40,676 nt of DNA. It comes from Treponema sp. GTDB taxonomy: Bacteria > Spirochaetota > Spirochaetia > Treponematales > Treponemataceae. Position 1 is the stretch's first letter. Every line of letters starts with the position of its first letter. Below the pieces are notes generated by a model that saw only the letters and a list, made by a program, of their open reading frames with translations, was not told the DNA's origin and searched no databases. Location: positions 1 through 40,676 of the forward strand of contig JAILEY010000002.1 in assembly GCA_024687165.1 (NCBI GenBank), read 5' to 3'. The translations under genes were made by a program, and so were the position numbers. Below, in pieces: positions 1-7,486 of this stretch.

Positions 1-183
1 AGGATCTTGTACGACTAACAGATTGTTCACTTCATTAAAATATATTCCCAGTGGGAAATGACCCATTCCACCTCCGGGGTATCTTTCATACTTTACATCT
101 TCTAAAACTGCAATTTTTTCAACTTCTTGCGCATACATAAAAAAAGAAAATAATAGTAAAAAAAATAATATATTTTTCTTCAT
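1..183 (-). CDS. Small secreted protein, 5' part only (possible integron cassette gene)
   Basis: The gene starts with ATG at 183 and runs off the left edge after 61 codons without a stop. It begins with a clear signal peptide: MKKN, a Leu/Phe-rich core, and a likely cleavage site near YAQ-E at residues 18-20. The visible mature part contains a Gly-rich turn (YPGGGMG). I do not recognise the family. A GGAGAAGG Shine-Dalgarno lies just upstream. It follows the integrase gene on the same strand, after a candidate recombination site, which is where the first cassette of a Treponema-type integron would sit. That role is inferred from position. Confidence 0.7.
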   Translation of the reverse strand, partial: MKKNILFFLLLFSFFMYAQEVEKIAVLEDVKYERYPGGGMGHFPLGIYFNEVNNLLVVQDP

Positions 184-328
184 TCCTTCTCCAACCACGC
201 TAGTGGCGTGTGAGCATAACAATTTTTCTCCGTATCCGCTATAAATCATCCTGTATGGTAAATCGCCGTATAAGATTTTTACAGTTTCAACTTGTTTTCT
301 ATTATACAATTAGTAAATCAAAAGTCTA
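184..328 (-). other. Candidate attI/cassette junction and promoter beyond the integrase 3' end
   Basis: Between the integrase stop and the small secreted gene the - strand carries a promoter-like pair, TAGACT (323-328) and TATAAT (301-306), spaced 16 nt and pointing at the secreted gene. Downstream is GTTATGC (220-214), 6 of 7 matches to the integron core site GTTRRRY. A hairpin follows, readable as CCAC-TAGC-GTGG (206-195) or CACGC/GCGTG (210-196), and then the ATG. The order promoter, core site, cassette gene is what an integron insertion point looks like. The core match is short, so the assignment is tentative. Confidence 0.4.
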
Positions 329-1567
329 TTATCTTATCGGGTTTCCGCCTAAGATTCCATCAAGAGGACTCTCAACTTCTTTGGCACCTTTACTCAATAC
401 ATGTGTGTAGATCATGGTTGTGCGAATGTCGCTGTGTCCTAGGAGCTCTTGTACGGTTCTTATGTCGTAGCCTTTTTCAAGGAGGTGGGTTGCGAATGAA
501 TGGCGGAAGGTGTGACAGCTTGCATTTTTTGTGATCCCGGCATCGTGGAGTGCTTTTTTTACGGCTTTTTGAAGGATGCTTTCATCAACGTGATGCCTGC
601 CTTGTTCTCCGGTTCTTTGATTTACCCAGCGGTTTTTCTGCGGAAAGAGCCATTGCCAGCGGAATTCAAATGCGGTTTGTGAGGAACGTTTTGTCATACC
701 TTCTCGAAGCTGGACACGGCCATAGCCATCTGCAAGGTCTTTTTCATGGATTAATTTTACCTGCGCAATGTGGGCTTTGAGTTTTGGAATTAAACTTTTT
801 GGGAGCATTACGCGGCGGTCTTTTCCACCTTTCCCATATCGAATTGTGATTTCGTTTCTTTCAAAATCGATATCAAGAATTCGAAGTTCAAGAACTTCAT
901 TCAGTCTCATTCCTGTGCCGTATAAAAGTTCTGTGGCAAGTTTTTTGTAGCCTTCAAGATTGTTTATAATCAATTTGATTTCTTCTCTGCTGAGGACGAC
1001 GGGGGCGCGTTTTTTGTGTTTGGCATGTATGACGTTTGCAAGATTTTCTGCGTCCTCATGTTTTACAAATCTGAAGTAGAAAAGCAAAGCAGCAAGAGCC
1101 TGATTTTGAGTTGATGCGCTTACATTTTCTTTTACGGCAAGATTTGTAAGAAATTCATTTATCTGGATTTGTCCGAGTTTTTCGCTGTAGTTTTTGTATG
1201 CGTCAAGAAATTCTTTAATCCATTTTGTGTAGCTTTCGATTGTGTGCTGACTGTAGTGTTTTGTTTTTAGTACATCTGTAAGTTTTCTGATTTCTTTTTG
1301 TTCTTCAGTTTCTTCAGGCGGATTTTCTGCGGTTACGGGATTTTTAAAAATTGGGAAATTGAATGAGCCAAGTTCATACAGATTTCTTAAAAACATTTGA
1401 GAAGCTTCTTTTGTATTTGGAATGAGCCAGAGCTTTTTTTCATTGTTCCATTTTCTGTTTGGAATTGAGCGTGCCACATTCAGCATTTTTTGATCAAAAC
1501 CATTCGGGAATTGAATTGAAAAATATTTTTCGTTGAAAGGTTTTATGCAGATTGTCATTTTTATCAT
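329..1567 (-). CDS. Integron-type tyrosine recombinase (IntI) with N-terminal extension
   Basis: This is a site-specific tyrosine recombinase of 412 aa. Visible catalytic residues are R221 (GTGMRLNEVL), K249 (GKGGKDR), H352 and R355 (CHTFRHSFATH), H378 (LLGHSD) and Y387 (MIYTHV). Residues 298-326 form the extra patch that separates integron integrases from XerC/XerD: FRWQWLFPQ, then RTGEQGRHH and VDESILQKAVKKA. The core-binding SAM-like domain spans about 90-185. An N-terminal extension of about 90 aa contains the ARSIPNRKWNNEKKLW block found in some phage- and integron-type recombinases, so the protein is longer than the usual 320-340 aa. AGGAG sits only 2-3 nt before the first ATG; the fourth codon (Met) is better spaced. 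The gene faces the window edge, with a putative cassette beyond its 3' end, as in Treponema reverse integrons. Confidence 0.9.
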   Translation of the reverse strand: MIKMTICIKPFNEKYFSIQFPNGFDQKMLNVARSIPNRKWNNEKKLWLIPNTKEASQMFLRNLYELGSFNFPIFKNPVTAENPPEETEEQKEIRKLTDVLKTKHYSQHTIESYTKWIKEFLDAYKNYSEKLGQIQINEFLTNLAVKENVSASTQNQALAALLFYFRFVKHEDAENLANVIHAKHKKRAPVVLSREEIKLIINNLEGYKKLATELLYGTGMRLNEVLELRILDIDFERNEITIRYGKGGKDRRVMLPKSLIPKLKAHIAQVKLIHEKDLADGYGRVQLREGMTKRSSQTAFEFRWQWLFPQKNRWVNQRTGEQGRHHVDESILQKAVKKALHDAGITKNASCHTFRHSFATHLLEKGYDIRTVQELLGHSDIRTTMIYTHVLSKGAKEVESPLDGILGGNPIR

Positions 1568-1694
1568 GTCTCCTGAAATAATTTTTGATGCAGTTTTTTA
1601 TCAACCTCACACATATATATAGAAGAAATTTGTTAAAAAAATTCATTTCATTCGCAAAAAAGTAAAAAAAATTAAAAAAAAGTTAAAAAATCTC
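1568..1694. promoter_or_regulatory. AT-rich spacer upstream of the integrase
   Basis: This spacer separates the divergent integrase and flaB genes. On the integrase side there is an inverted repeat TTGAT-N10-ATCAA (1585-1604) a few bases before the Shine-Dalgarno, and a run of alternating TA around 1613-1622 that could act as a -10. I see no convincing -35 and no LexA box that I could defend. The remainder, about 1635-1694, is A-tract rich and may be curved. Confidence 0.3.
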
Positions 1695-1721
1695 TAAAGT
1701 AAAAAAATTAAAGTCCGAAAA
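1695..1721 (+). promoter_or_regulatory. Sigma-28-like promoter of flaB
   Basis: TAAAGTAA (1695-1702), an 11-nt spacer and TCCGAAAA (1714-1721) match the flagellar sigma-28 consensus TAAAGTTT-N11-GCCGATAA in spacing and in 12 of 16 positions. It lies about 100 nt upstream of flaB, leaving a leader of about 90 nt. Confidence 0.6.
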
Positions 1722-1752
1722 AAAAAGTATAGGGTGGTAAACCTTAAGGGGC

Positions 1753-1775
1753 GGTGAACAAAGGATTTGTTCGCT
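1753..1775 (+). promoter_or_regulatory. Leader hairpin with GGA loop, candidate CsrA site
   Basis: GAACAAA (1756-1762) and TTTGTTC (1766-1772) pair perfectly around the three-base loop GGA (1763-1765). Three weaker pairs extend the stem outward. A hairpin presenting GGA, preceded by ACAAA, resembles the CsrA recognition element. A second GGA lies in the flaB Shine-Dalgarno (TAGGAGA, 1805-1811). This two-site layout is that of CsrA-repressed flagellin leaders. Function is inferred. Confidence 0.45.
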
Positions 1776-1818
1776 TGGAACTCTAAAATAATCTTAACCA
1801 AAGATAGGAGATACAATT

Positions 1819-2679
1819 ATGGTTATCAATCACAACATGAGTGCAATGTTTGCACAGCGTTCACAGGGTCTTACAGACGTAAACAATCAGAAGAATATGG
1901 AAAAACTTTCTTCTGGTATGAAAATCAACCGCGCAGGTGATGATGCTTCAGGACTCGCAGTTTCTGAAAAAATGCGCTCACAGATCCGTGGTTTGAACCA
2001 GGCTTCTACAAACGCAAAGAATGGTATTTCATTCATTCAGACAACAGAAGGATACCTCCAGGAATCTGAAGATATCATTCAGCGCATCCGTGAACTTGCT
2101 GTTCAGTCTTCAAACGGTATTTACACAGACGAAGACCGCATGCAGATTCAGGTTGAAGTTTCTTCTCTTATTGCAGAAGTTGACCGCATTGCTTCTTGTG
2201 CACAGTTCAACGGTATGAACATGCTCACAGGTCGTTTTGCTCGCCCAACTGGTGAAAACACTGTTACTGCTTCTATGTGGCTCCACATTGGTGCAAACAT
2301 GGATCAGAGAACACAGGTATTCATTGGTACAATGAGTGCAACAGCTCTTGGTCTCCGCTCAGTCGGAACTGAAGAAATCATGACTTTGGCAACTCCAGAT
2401 GAAGCTAACCGCGCAATTGGTACTCTTGATGAAGCAATCAAGAAGATCAACAAGCAGCGTGCTGACCTTGGTGCTTACCAGAACCGTCTCGAAAAGACAG
2501 TTGTTGGTCTTGATGTTGGTGCAGAAAACCTCCAGGCTTCTGAATCACGTATCCGTGATACAGACATGGCTAAGGAAATGGTTGACTTCACAAAGAACCA
2601 GGTTCTTTCACAGGCTGGTACAGCTATGCTCGCACAGGCAAACCAGAGCTCACAGCAGGTTCTCTCACTCATTCAGTAG
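1819..2679 (+). CDS. flaB: Flagellar filament core protein FlaB
   Basis: A class B flagellin of 286 aa, the core of the spirochaete periplasmic flagellum. The N-terminal D0/D1 helices begin [14 protein letters not shown] and include [20 protein letters not shown]. The C-terminal D1/D0 helices include [17 protein letters not shown] and end QVLSLIQ. The central region is short, with no D2/D3 expansion, as in other Treponema FlaB proteins. A strong TAGGAGA lies 7 nt before the ATG. Codon use is biased towards CGC and CTC relative to neighbours, as expected for a very abundant protein. It stands as a single transcription unit between a sigma-28-like promoter and a strong terminator. Several flaB paralogues are normal in treponemes, so which one this is cannot be said. 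Confidence 0.97.
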   Translation: MVINHNMSAMFAQRSQGLTDVNNQKNMEKLSSGMKINRAGDDASGLAVSEKMRSQIRGLNQASTNAKNGISFIQTTEGYLQESEDIIQRIRELAVQSSNGIYTDEDRMQIQVEVSSLIAEVDRIASCAQFNGMNMLTGRFARPTGENTVTASMWLHIGANMDQRTQVFIGTMSATALGLRSVGTEEIMTLATPDEANRAIGTLDEAIKKINKQRADLGAYQNRLEKTVVGLDVGAENLQASESRIRDTDMAKEMVDFTKNQVLSQAGTAMLAQANQSSQQVLSLIQ

Positions 2680-2710
2680 TTTTAGAACTGCAGCTTAAAG
2701 TTGCTTGAGG

Positions 2711-2742
2711 AAAGGCGTCTTCGAAAGGGGACGCTTTTTTTT
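2711..2742 (+). terminator. Rho-independent terminator of flaB
   Basis: The stem GCGTCTTC (2715-2722) pairs with GGGGACGC (2727-2734) across a GAAA tetraloop, followed by a run of T residues (2735-2742). Confidence 0.9.
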
Positions 2743-2757
2743 GTTTAAAAAAAATGA

Positions 2758-2769
2758 TAAATTAAATCC
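2758..2769 (+). promoter_or_regulatory. -10-like element abutting the HD-GYP gene start
   Basis: TGaTAAATT (2755-2763) has an extended TGn -10 form. Exactly 6 nt separate TAAATT from the ATG at 2770 and there is no Shine-Dalgarno, so a transcript would start at or next to the start codon. The -35 region falls in the T-run of the flaB terminator and is poor. Confidence 0.35.
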
Positions 2770-3594
2770 ATGAAAAATGGCTTCGGATTTGCAGAGGATA
2801 TTGTTCCCTTTTTGCATGAACTTTTTCCTGATCTTTCTGACGGGAATAAGGTCTTGGTTGCCGTTTTATATTCAGCTTTATTTTTATTTTTTATTTTGAT
2901 TGCCCGTGTGATGCTGAAAATTATTTCAAATCACATTGCGAAAAAAGCGTTTAAAATTTATCTTTCGTCATTGAATATTTTGAAGGATATTAATGATCTT
3001 GAAATTTCTGAGGAAGAAAAAAAATCTCTTCGGGATTTGATTTCAGCCTGTGCAAAACTTGGGTCAGATATTGATTTTCATACGGACAGAATTAATCATT
3101 CAAGAAAAGTGAGCCGACTTGTTTCCAAAATGTGCACCTTTCTGCGTGTTCCAAAGCTTGAGGGAATTTTAAACACGTGTGCCTCGATGATTTATGACAT
3201 TGGTTTTCTTGATATAGATGCGGAACTTTTTCAGGCAGAAATTCTTGATCAGAAAGAAAAGCAGCTTTTGAAAACACACATCAACAGTTTTTTACCGGAG
3301 AGTGATTTTATTCCTGAAGCATATAAAACGCTTTTTGTTTTTGCAATTAATTATCATCATGAAAATTTTGACGGCTCAGGTTATCCTGAAGGTTTGAAAG
3401 AAAAAGATATTCCATCTGTTGCAAGAATGATTCGTGCTGCAGAAAGTTATGTTTCAATGACAAGTAAGCGAAGTTATCATAAAACTTTAAGCCGTGAAAA
3501 GGCAATAAAAAATCTGAAAAAAGCGGGCGTTTATGACATGGAAATTGTCGGTGCCCTTGAGCATGTAACAAAAAATATAAGAGGAAAAAAATGA
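2770..3594 (+). CDS. Membrane-anchored HD-GYP-like protein with degenerate HD motif
   Basis: A 274-aa protein with one membrane segment (about 29-49) followed by a cytoplasmic HD-GYP-type domain (about 95-265). The GYP half is intact: HHENFDGSGYPEG at 196-208 and RMIRAAESYVSMTS after it. In the HD half the metal-binding His-Asp pair reads Tyr142-Asp143 (MIYDIGFLDI, where the family has LHDIGK), so the first metal ligand and the following Lys are lost. H110 (NHSRKVSRLV) is retained. HD-GYP proteins normally hydrolyse cyclic di-GMP; here catalysis is doubtful and a binding or sensing role is an inference. The last four bases overlap the start of the next gene (ATGA), suggesting translational coupling. 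Confidence 0.8.
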   Translation: MKNGFGFAEDIVPFLHELFPDLSDGNKVLVAVLYSALFLFFILIARVMLKIISNHIAKKAFKIYLSSLNILKDINDLEISEEEKKSLRDLISACAKLGSDIDFHTDRINHSRKVSRLVSKMCTFLRVPKLEGILNTCASMIYDIGFLDIDAELFQAEILDQKEKQLLKTHINSFLPESDFIPEAYKTLFVFAINYHHENFDGSGYPEGLKEKDIPSVARMIRAAESYVSMTSKRSYHKTLSREKAIKNLKKAGVYDMEIVGALEHVTKNIRGKK

Positions 3595-4838
3595 CACCAA
3601 GAATTTTTTTAAATGCAAAAGAAGAGCAGGAAATCATGCAGGGGTTTCCATGGGTTTTTGATAATGAAATTTCATCAGTAAAATTTGAAGATGAAAAAAA
3701 GAATGTCGTGCAATCTTCCCTTAAGGATTGTAAAGTTGCTGACGGAACTGTTGTTGAGGTTTTTGCAAAGGGTGGTGCTTTTCTTGGAACCGGCGTGATC
3801 AACAGAAAATCAAAAATTACAGTGCGACTGATCGGCAGTGAACATGCTGATAAAATTCTTGAAGATCCTCAATCTTTTTACAACAAAAAAATTCAGGACG
3901 CATATGATTTAAGAAAGCTTCATTACAATATTCATGATTCATACAGACTGATTTTTGCGGAAGCTGATTTTATTCCGGGACTGATTTGTGAACGCTATGT
4001 AGACACAAAGAAAAATGTTTATCTTGTGATTCAGTTTTTGTCTTTGAGCTGTGAAGTTTTTAGAAAAGAAATTCTTGAAGCACTTAGAAAAATAATTAAG
4101 CCTTTTGGAATTTATGAGAGAAGTGATGCAAGCGTTCGTGAAAAAGAAGGACTTGAGCAGCGTTCCTGCTGGCTTGGTGAAAAGCGGGAAGAGGTAATTA
4201 CAATCCGCGAAAATGAAATCGAGCTTGAGGTTGATCTAGTTCGCGGTCAGAAAACAGGTTACTTCCTTGATCAGAAAGACAATCGTGCAGTCGTTGGAAA
4301 ATTGTGCGAGAAAAAAAGAGTGCTTGATACTTTTACTCACACAGGGGCCTTTGGTCTTAACGCATTTAAGAACGGTGCAAAGGAAGTTATTTCTGTTGAT
4401 ATTTCTCAGGAAGCTGTGGACATGGTAAATCGAAACATCGAGCGAAATCATGCCGGTGCAAAAATGAAAGCGGTGTGTGCAGATGTTTTTGATCTTCTTA
4501 AGGAATACGAAAAGAACGGCGAAAAATTTGATGTTATAATTCTTGATCCTCCGGCATTTACAAAATCTGCAAAGATGATTGAAAAAGCATACGGCGGATA
4601 TAAAGAAATTAATTTGAGGGCAATGCGTCTTTTGAAGGAAAACGGAATTCTTGTTACATGTTCATGCTCTCATTTCTTTGATTCAAATGTTTTTTACCCG
4701 ATGATTATGAAGGCTGCAGAAGACAGCAAAAAGAAAGTTCAGATTTTAGAAAAGCGTGGTGCGGGTCCGGATCATCCTGTGCTTCTTGGATATCCAAAAT
4801 CAGAATATCTTAAATGTGCAATATGCCGTGTAATTTAA
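3591..4838 (+). CDS. rlmI: RlmI-type class I rRNA (cytosine-C5) methyltransferase
   Basis: A 415-aa SAM-dependent methyltransferase of the RlmI/RlmK family, which methylates cytosine in 23S rRNA. The N-terminal PUA-like part (about 1-80) contains GFPWVFDNEI and GGAFLGTGVINRKSKI. Then come the RNA-binding EEHUB-type region (YERSDASVREKEGL) and the Rossmann methyltransferase domain: GQKTGYFLDQKDNR, motif I VLDTFTHTGAFGL, motif IV ILDPPAFTKS, and CSCSHFF with the likely catalytic Cys. Length matches the family. It overlaps the upstream gene by 4 nt and is followed 21 nt later by pepT. The exact rRNA position cannot be read from sequence. Confidence 0.88.
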   Translation: MTPRIFLNAKEEQEIMQGFPWVFDNEISSVKFEDEKKNVVQSSLKDCKVADGTVVEVFAKGGAFLGTGVINRKSKITVRLIGSEHADKILEDPQSFYNKKIQDAYDLRKLHYNIHDSYRLIFAEADFIPGLICERYVDTKKNVYLVIQFLSLSCEVFRKEILEALRKIIKPFGIYERSDASVREKEGLEQRSCWLGEKREEVITIRENEIELEVDLVRGQKTGYFLDQKDNRAVVGKLCEKKRVLDTFTHTGAFGLNAFKNGAKEVISVDISQEAVDMVNRNIERNHAGAKMKAVCADVFDLLKEYEKNGEKFDVIILDPPAFTKSAKMIEKAYGGYKEINLRAMRLLKENGILVTCSCSHFFDSNVFYPMIMKAAEDSKKKVQILEKRGAGPDHPVLLGYPKSEYLKCAICRVI

Positions 4839-4859
4839 AATTACTGCGAGGAAATTTGT

Positions 4860-6008
4860 ATGGAACAGATTAAAGAAAAATTATTAAAGAGATTTTTGAA
4901 ATACGTAAAAACTTACAGTCAGAGCGATAGTGCAAAAGCTGATGAGGGAATTATTCCAAGTACACCGCAGCAGTTTGAAATGGCAAAAATTCTCTGCGGT
5001 GAATTGAAGAAGCTTGGTCTTGAAAATGTGCAGACTACAGAACACTGTTACACTTATGGATTTCTTCCTGCAAACAATGAAAGAGAAAAAACTTTTTGTC
5101 TTCTTGCGCACATTGATACTGTTGATGAGGTGAGCGGACTTAATGTTAATCCGCAGCTGTCACAGGAAAACGGCGACACAATCATCAGGACTGACGGTGA
5201 AACTCTTCTTGGTGCTGATGACAAAGCTGGTGTTGCTTCAATCATGACTGCACTTGAATACTTTGTTGAGCATCCTGAAATTAAGCATTGTGGAATTGAA
5301 GTGATTTTTTCTCCGGATGAAGAAACAGGACACGGAATGGATAAGGTTCCGCTTGAGCTTTTGAAATCAAAATGTGCATATACTGTTGATGGTGGTTCTC
5401 TTGGTGAACTTGAAGTTGAATGTTTCAATGCGTGGAAATCTGAAATTGAATTTACAGGAATTGCATGTCATACGGGAACAGCCCGTGGCGTGATGGTAAA
5501 TGCTGTGAGTATGGCTGCATCATTTCTTGAAAATCTTCCACGGACAGAACGGCCTGAAACAACAGATGGCTACCAGGGATTTTATGCGCCGATGAGTGTA
5601 GAAGGTTCAATTGAAAAATCTAAAGTTGTTCTTTTCCTTCGTGATTTTGATCTTAAGGAAATGGAAAATCGTCGTGAGATTGTAGAAATTGTTGCGCGCA
5701 GTACAGCCGCTTCTTATGATGGAATGGTAAAAGTTTCACACACACAGCAGTATCTGAATATGAAAGAAAAAATGTGTGCTTCTCCTGAAGTTGTTAAAAA
5801 TCTTGTTGCAGCATATAAAGCATGCGGCGTTGAACCAAAGTTTACTCCGATCCGCGGTGGAACTGACGGAAGCCGTTTGACGGAAATGGGAATTCCGACT
5901 CCGAATATTTTTACAGGCGGGCATAATTTTCATAGCCGTGATGAATGGGCAAGCTTAAATGAAATGAGCAAAGCCTGTGAAATTTTAATTGAGCTTGCAA
6001 AGATTTAA
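4860..6008 (+). CDS. pepT: Peptidase T (tripeptide aminopeptidase)
   Basis: An M20-family cytosolic zinc exopeptidase of 382 aa that removes N-terminal residues from tripeptides. Metal-binding and catalytic blocks are visible: LLAHIDTVDEVSG (His and Asp), GADDKAGVASIM (bridging Asp), FSPDEETGHG (catalytic Glu pair), VDGGSLGELE and, near the C-terminus, FTGGHNFHSRDEW (His). The dimerisation domain lies between about 190 and 300. GAGGAAA precedes the ATG by about 6 nt. The stop codon overlaps the hydG stop codon on the other strand within TTTAAA, and there is no terminator hairpin in between. Confidence 0.93.
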   Translation: MEQIKEKLLKRFLKYVKTYSQSDSAKADEGIIPSTPQQFEMAKILCGELKKLGLENVQTTEHCYTYGFLPANNEREKTFCLLAHIDTVDEVSGLNVNPQLSQENGDTIIRTDGETLLGADDKAGVASIMTALEYFVEHPEIKHCGIEVIFSPDEETGHGMDKVPLELLKSKCAYTVDGGSLGELEVECFNAWKSEIEFTGIACHTGTARGVMVNAVSMAASFLENLPRTERPETTDGYQGFYAPMSVEGSIEKSKVVLFLRDFDLKEMENRREIVEIVARSTAASYDGMVKVSHTQQYLNMKEKMCASPEVVKNLVAAYKACGVEPKFTPIRGGTDGSRLTEMGIPTPNIFTGGHNFHSRDEWASLNEMSKACEILIELAKI

Positions 6009-7420
6009 AATCTGAAATCTCTTTCGCCGTTAATTTCCTTTTCAAGGTATTCTCTGGCGCGTTCTCTGATTTTTTCATTTGGAATGTTCAGGAGTTCGCG
6101 TTCAATTAATGCGTCACCAAGTTTTTTTGTTTTTTCAGAAGCGTAATCTTCAAGATATTCTTTCAGCGTCATCAAGGCATTCGGGTGGCAGCAGTTTGCA
6201 ATCTGCCCGGATTTTACAAGCGACATGAATCTGTCACCGGTGCGGCCTGCTCTGTAACAGGCGGTGCAGAAGCTTGGAACAAAATTCATTTTCATCAGCC
6301 ATAAAATTACTTCATCCAGTGTACGCTGATCACTTACATCAAATTGTGTTGTGTCATTCGGTCTCTCTGTTTCGCAGTAACCGCCAACGCTGGTTCTTGA
6401 GCCGCCTGAAATCTGTGAAACACCAAGCTCCAGAACTTTTTCTCTTGTAGCCTGGCTTTCTCTTGTAGAAATAATCATCCCTGTGTACGGAACTGCAATC
6501 CTTATGCATGCAACGATTTTTGCAAAAGTTTCATCATCAATTGCATCAGGAAAATTTGAAGGATCAATATCATCAGCTGCACGTATACGCGGAATGCTTA
6601 TTGTGTGAGGTCCAACGCCTTTGTAAGATTCAAGGTGTTCAGCATGCATCAAAAGTCCGACAAAATCATAGCGGTATAAATTCAGCCCGAATAAAACTCC
6701 GCAGCCAACGTCATCAATCCCGCCTTCCATCGCTCTGTCCATTGCTTCCGTGTGGTATGCGTAATCACTTTTTGGTCCGGCCGGATGAAGTTTTTCATAT
6801 GCTTTTTTATTGTAAGTTTCCTGAAATAAAATGTAAGTCCCGATTCCAGCGTCTTTGAGTTTTGTATAATTTTCTACAGTCGTTGCGGCAATATTTACAT
6901 TTACGCGTCGGATTGCTCCATTTTTATGTTTGATGCTGTAAATTGTTTTTATGCTTTCAAGAATGTATTCAATAGGATTGTTGAGCGGATCTTCACCAGT
7001 TTCAAGCGCAAGCCGTTTGTGTCCCATGTCCTGCAGTGCAATCACTTCTTTTTTAATTTCTTCCTGAGTGAGCTTTTTGCGCGGAATATGTTTGTTCTTA
7101 ATGTGGTAAGGGCAGTAGGTACAGCTGTTGATGCAGTAATTTGAAAGATAGAGCGGTGCAAACAAAACGATTCTATTGCCGTAAAATTTCAGCTTGATTT
7201 CTTTTGCAAGATTTTTGATTTTTTCATTTAAATCCGGAATGTCACATTCAAGAAGAACTGCTGCTTCCCGGTGAGTTAAGCCTTTGCAGAGTTTTGCTTT
7301 TTCAAGGATTGATTCGATAATCGGTCTGTTGCTTTTATTTTCTGCTGCATATTTTAATGTATCTAAAATTTCTTCGTCGTTTATAAAATCTTCGGCATGA
7401 GGGGAATCAACACTGTACAT
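6005..7420 (-). CDS. hydG: [FeFe]-hydrogenase maturase HydG (radical SAM tyrosine lyase)
   Basis: HydG cleaves tyrosine to supply the CO and CN ligands of the hydrogenase H-cluster. Taking the ATG at 7420, the radical-SAM motif CINSCTYC places its cysteines at 96, 100 and 103, and the second cluster is CTAC with a third Cys 22 residues on (IANCCHPNAL). Both spacings are those of HydG, and the 471-aa length fits. Fifteen further in-frame codons upstream (to 7465) would run through the promoter and add residues the family lacks. A TATAAT at 7430-7435 lies 9 nt before the ATG, so the leader is almost absent. The protein implies an [FeFe] hydrogenase and HydE/HydF elsewhere in the genome; none is in this window. 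Confidence 0.95.
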   Translation of the reverse strand: MYSVDSPHAEDFINDEEILDTLKYAAENKSNRPIIESILEKAKLCKGLTHREAAVLLECDIPDLNEKIKNLAKEIKLKFYGNRIVLFAPLYLSNYCINSCTYCPYHIKNKHIPRKKLTQEEIKKEVIALQDMGHKRLALETGEDPLNNPIEYILESIKTIYSIKHKNGAIRRVNVNIAATTVENYTKLKDAGIGTYILFQETYNKKAYEKLHPAGPKSDYAYHTEAMDRAMEGGIDDVGCGVLFGLNLYRYDFVGLLMHAEHLESYKGVGPHTISIPRIRAADDIDPSNFPDAIDDETFAKIVACIRIAVPYTGMIISTRESQATREKVLELGVSQISGGSRTSVGGYCETERPNDTTQFDVSDQRTLDEVILWLMKMNFVPSFCTACYRAGRTGDRFMSLVKSGQIANCCHPNALMTLKEYLEDYASEKTKKLGDALIERELLNIPNEKIRERAREYLEKEINGERDFRF

Positions 7421-7429
7421 GATTCTTCT

Positions 7430-7480
7430 ATTATATAAGATTTTTTTGTCATTGAGAATTATCAATCTTTCTTTTATAAT
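7430..7480. promoter_or_regulatory. Divergent hydG/murA promoters with overlapping -35 boxes
   Basis: For murA (+): TTGAGA 7452-7457, 17-nt spacer, TATAAT 7475-7480, then 6 nt to the ATG. For hydG (-): TTCTCA 7458-7453, 17-nt spacer, TATAAT 7435-7430, then 9 nt to the ATG. The two -35 boxes occupy the same bases on opposite strands (TTGAGAA at 7452-7458), so two polymerases could not bind at once. Confidence 0.6.
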
Positions 7481-7486
7481 TGAGCC

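Noticed and set aside
329-1567. Integrase as XerC/XerD or a phage integrase
   Set aside because: The insertion between the Lys and the His-x-x-Arg boxes (residues 298-326) matches the integron-integrase patch.
7421-7465. Upstream start for hydG
   Set aside because: The extra 15 codons cross the TATAAT box; the ATG at 7420 gives the HydG cysteine numbering 96/100/103.
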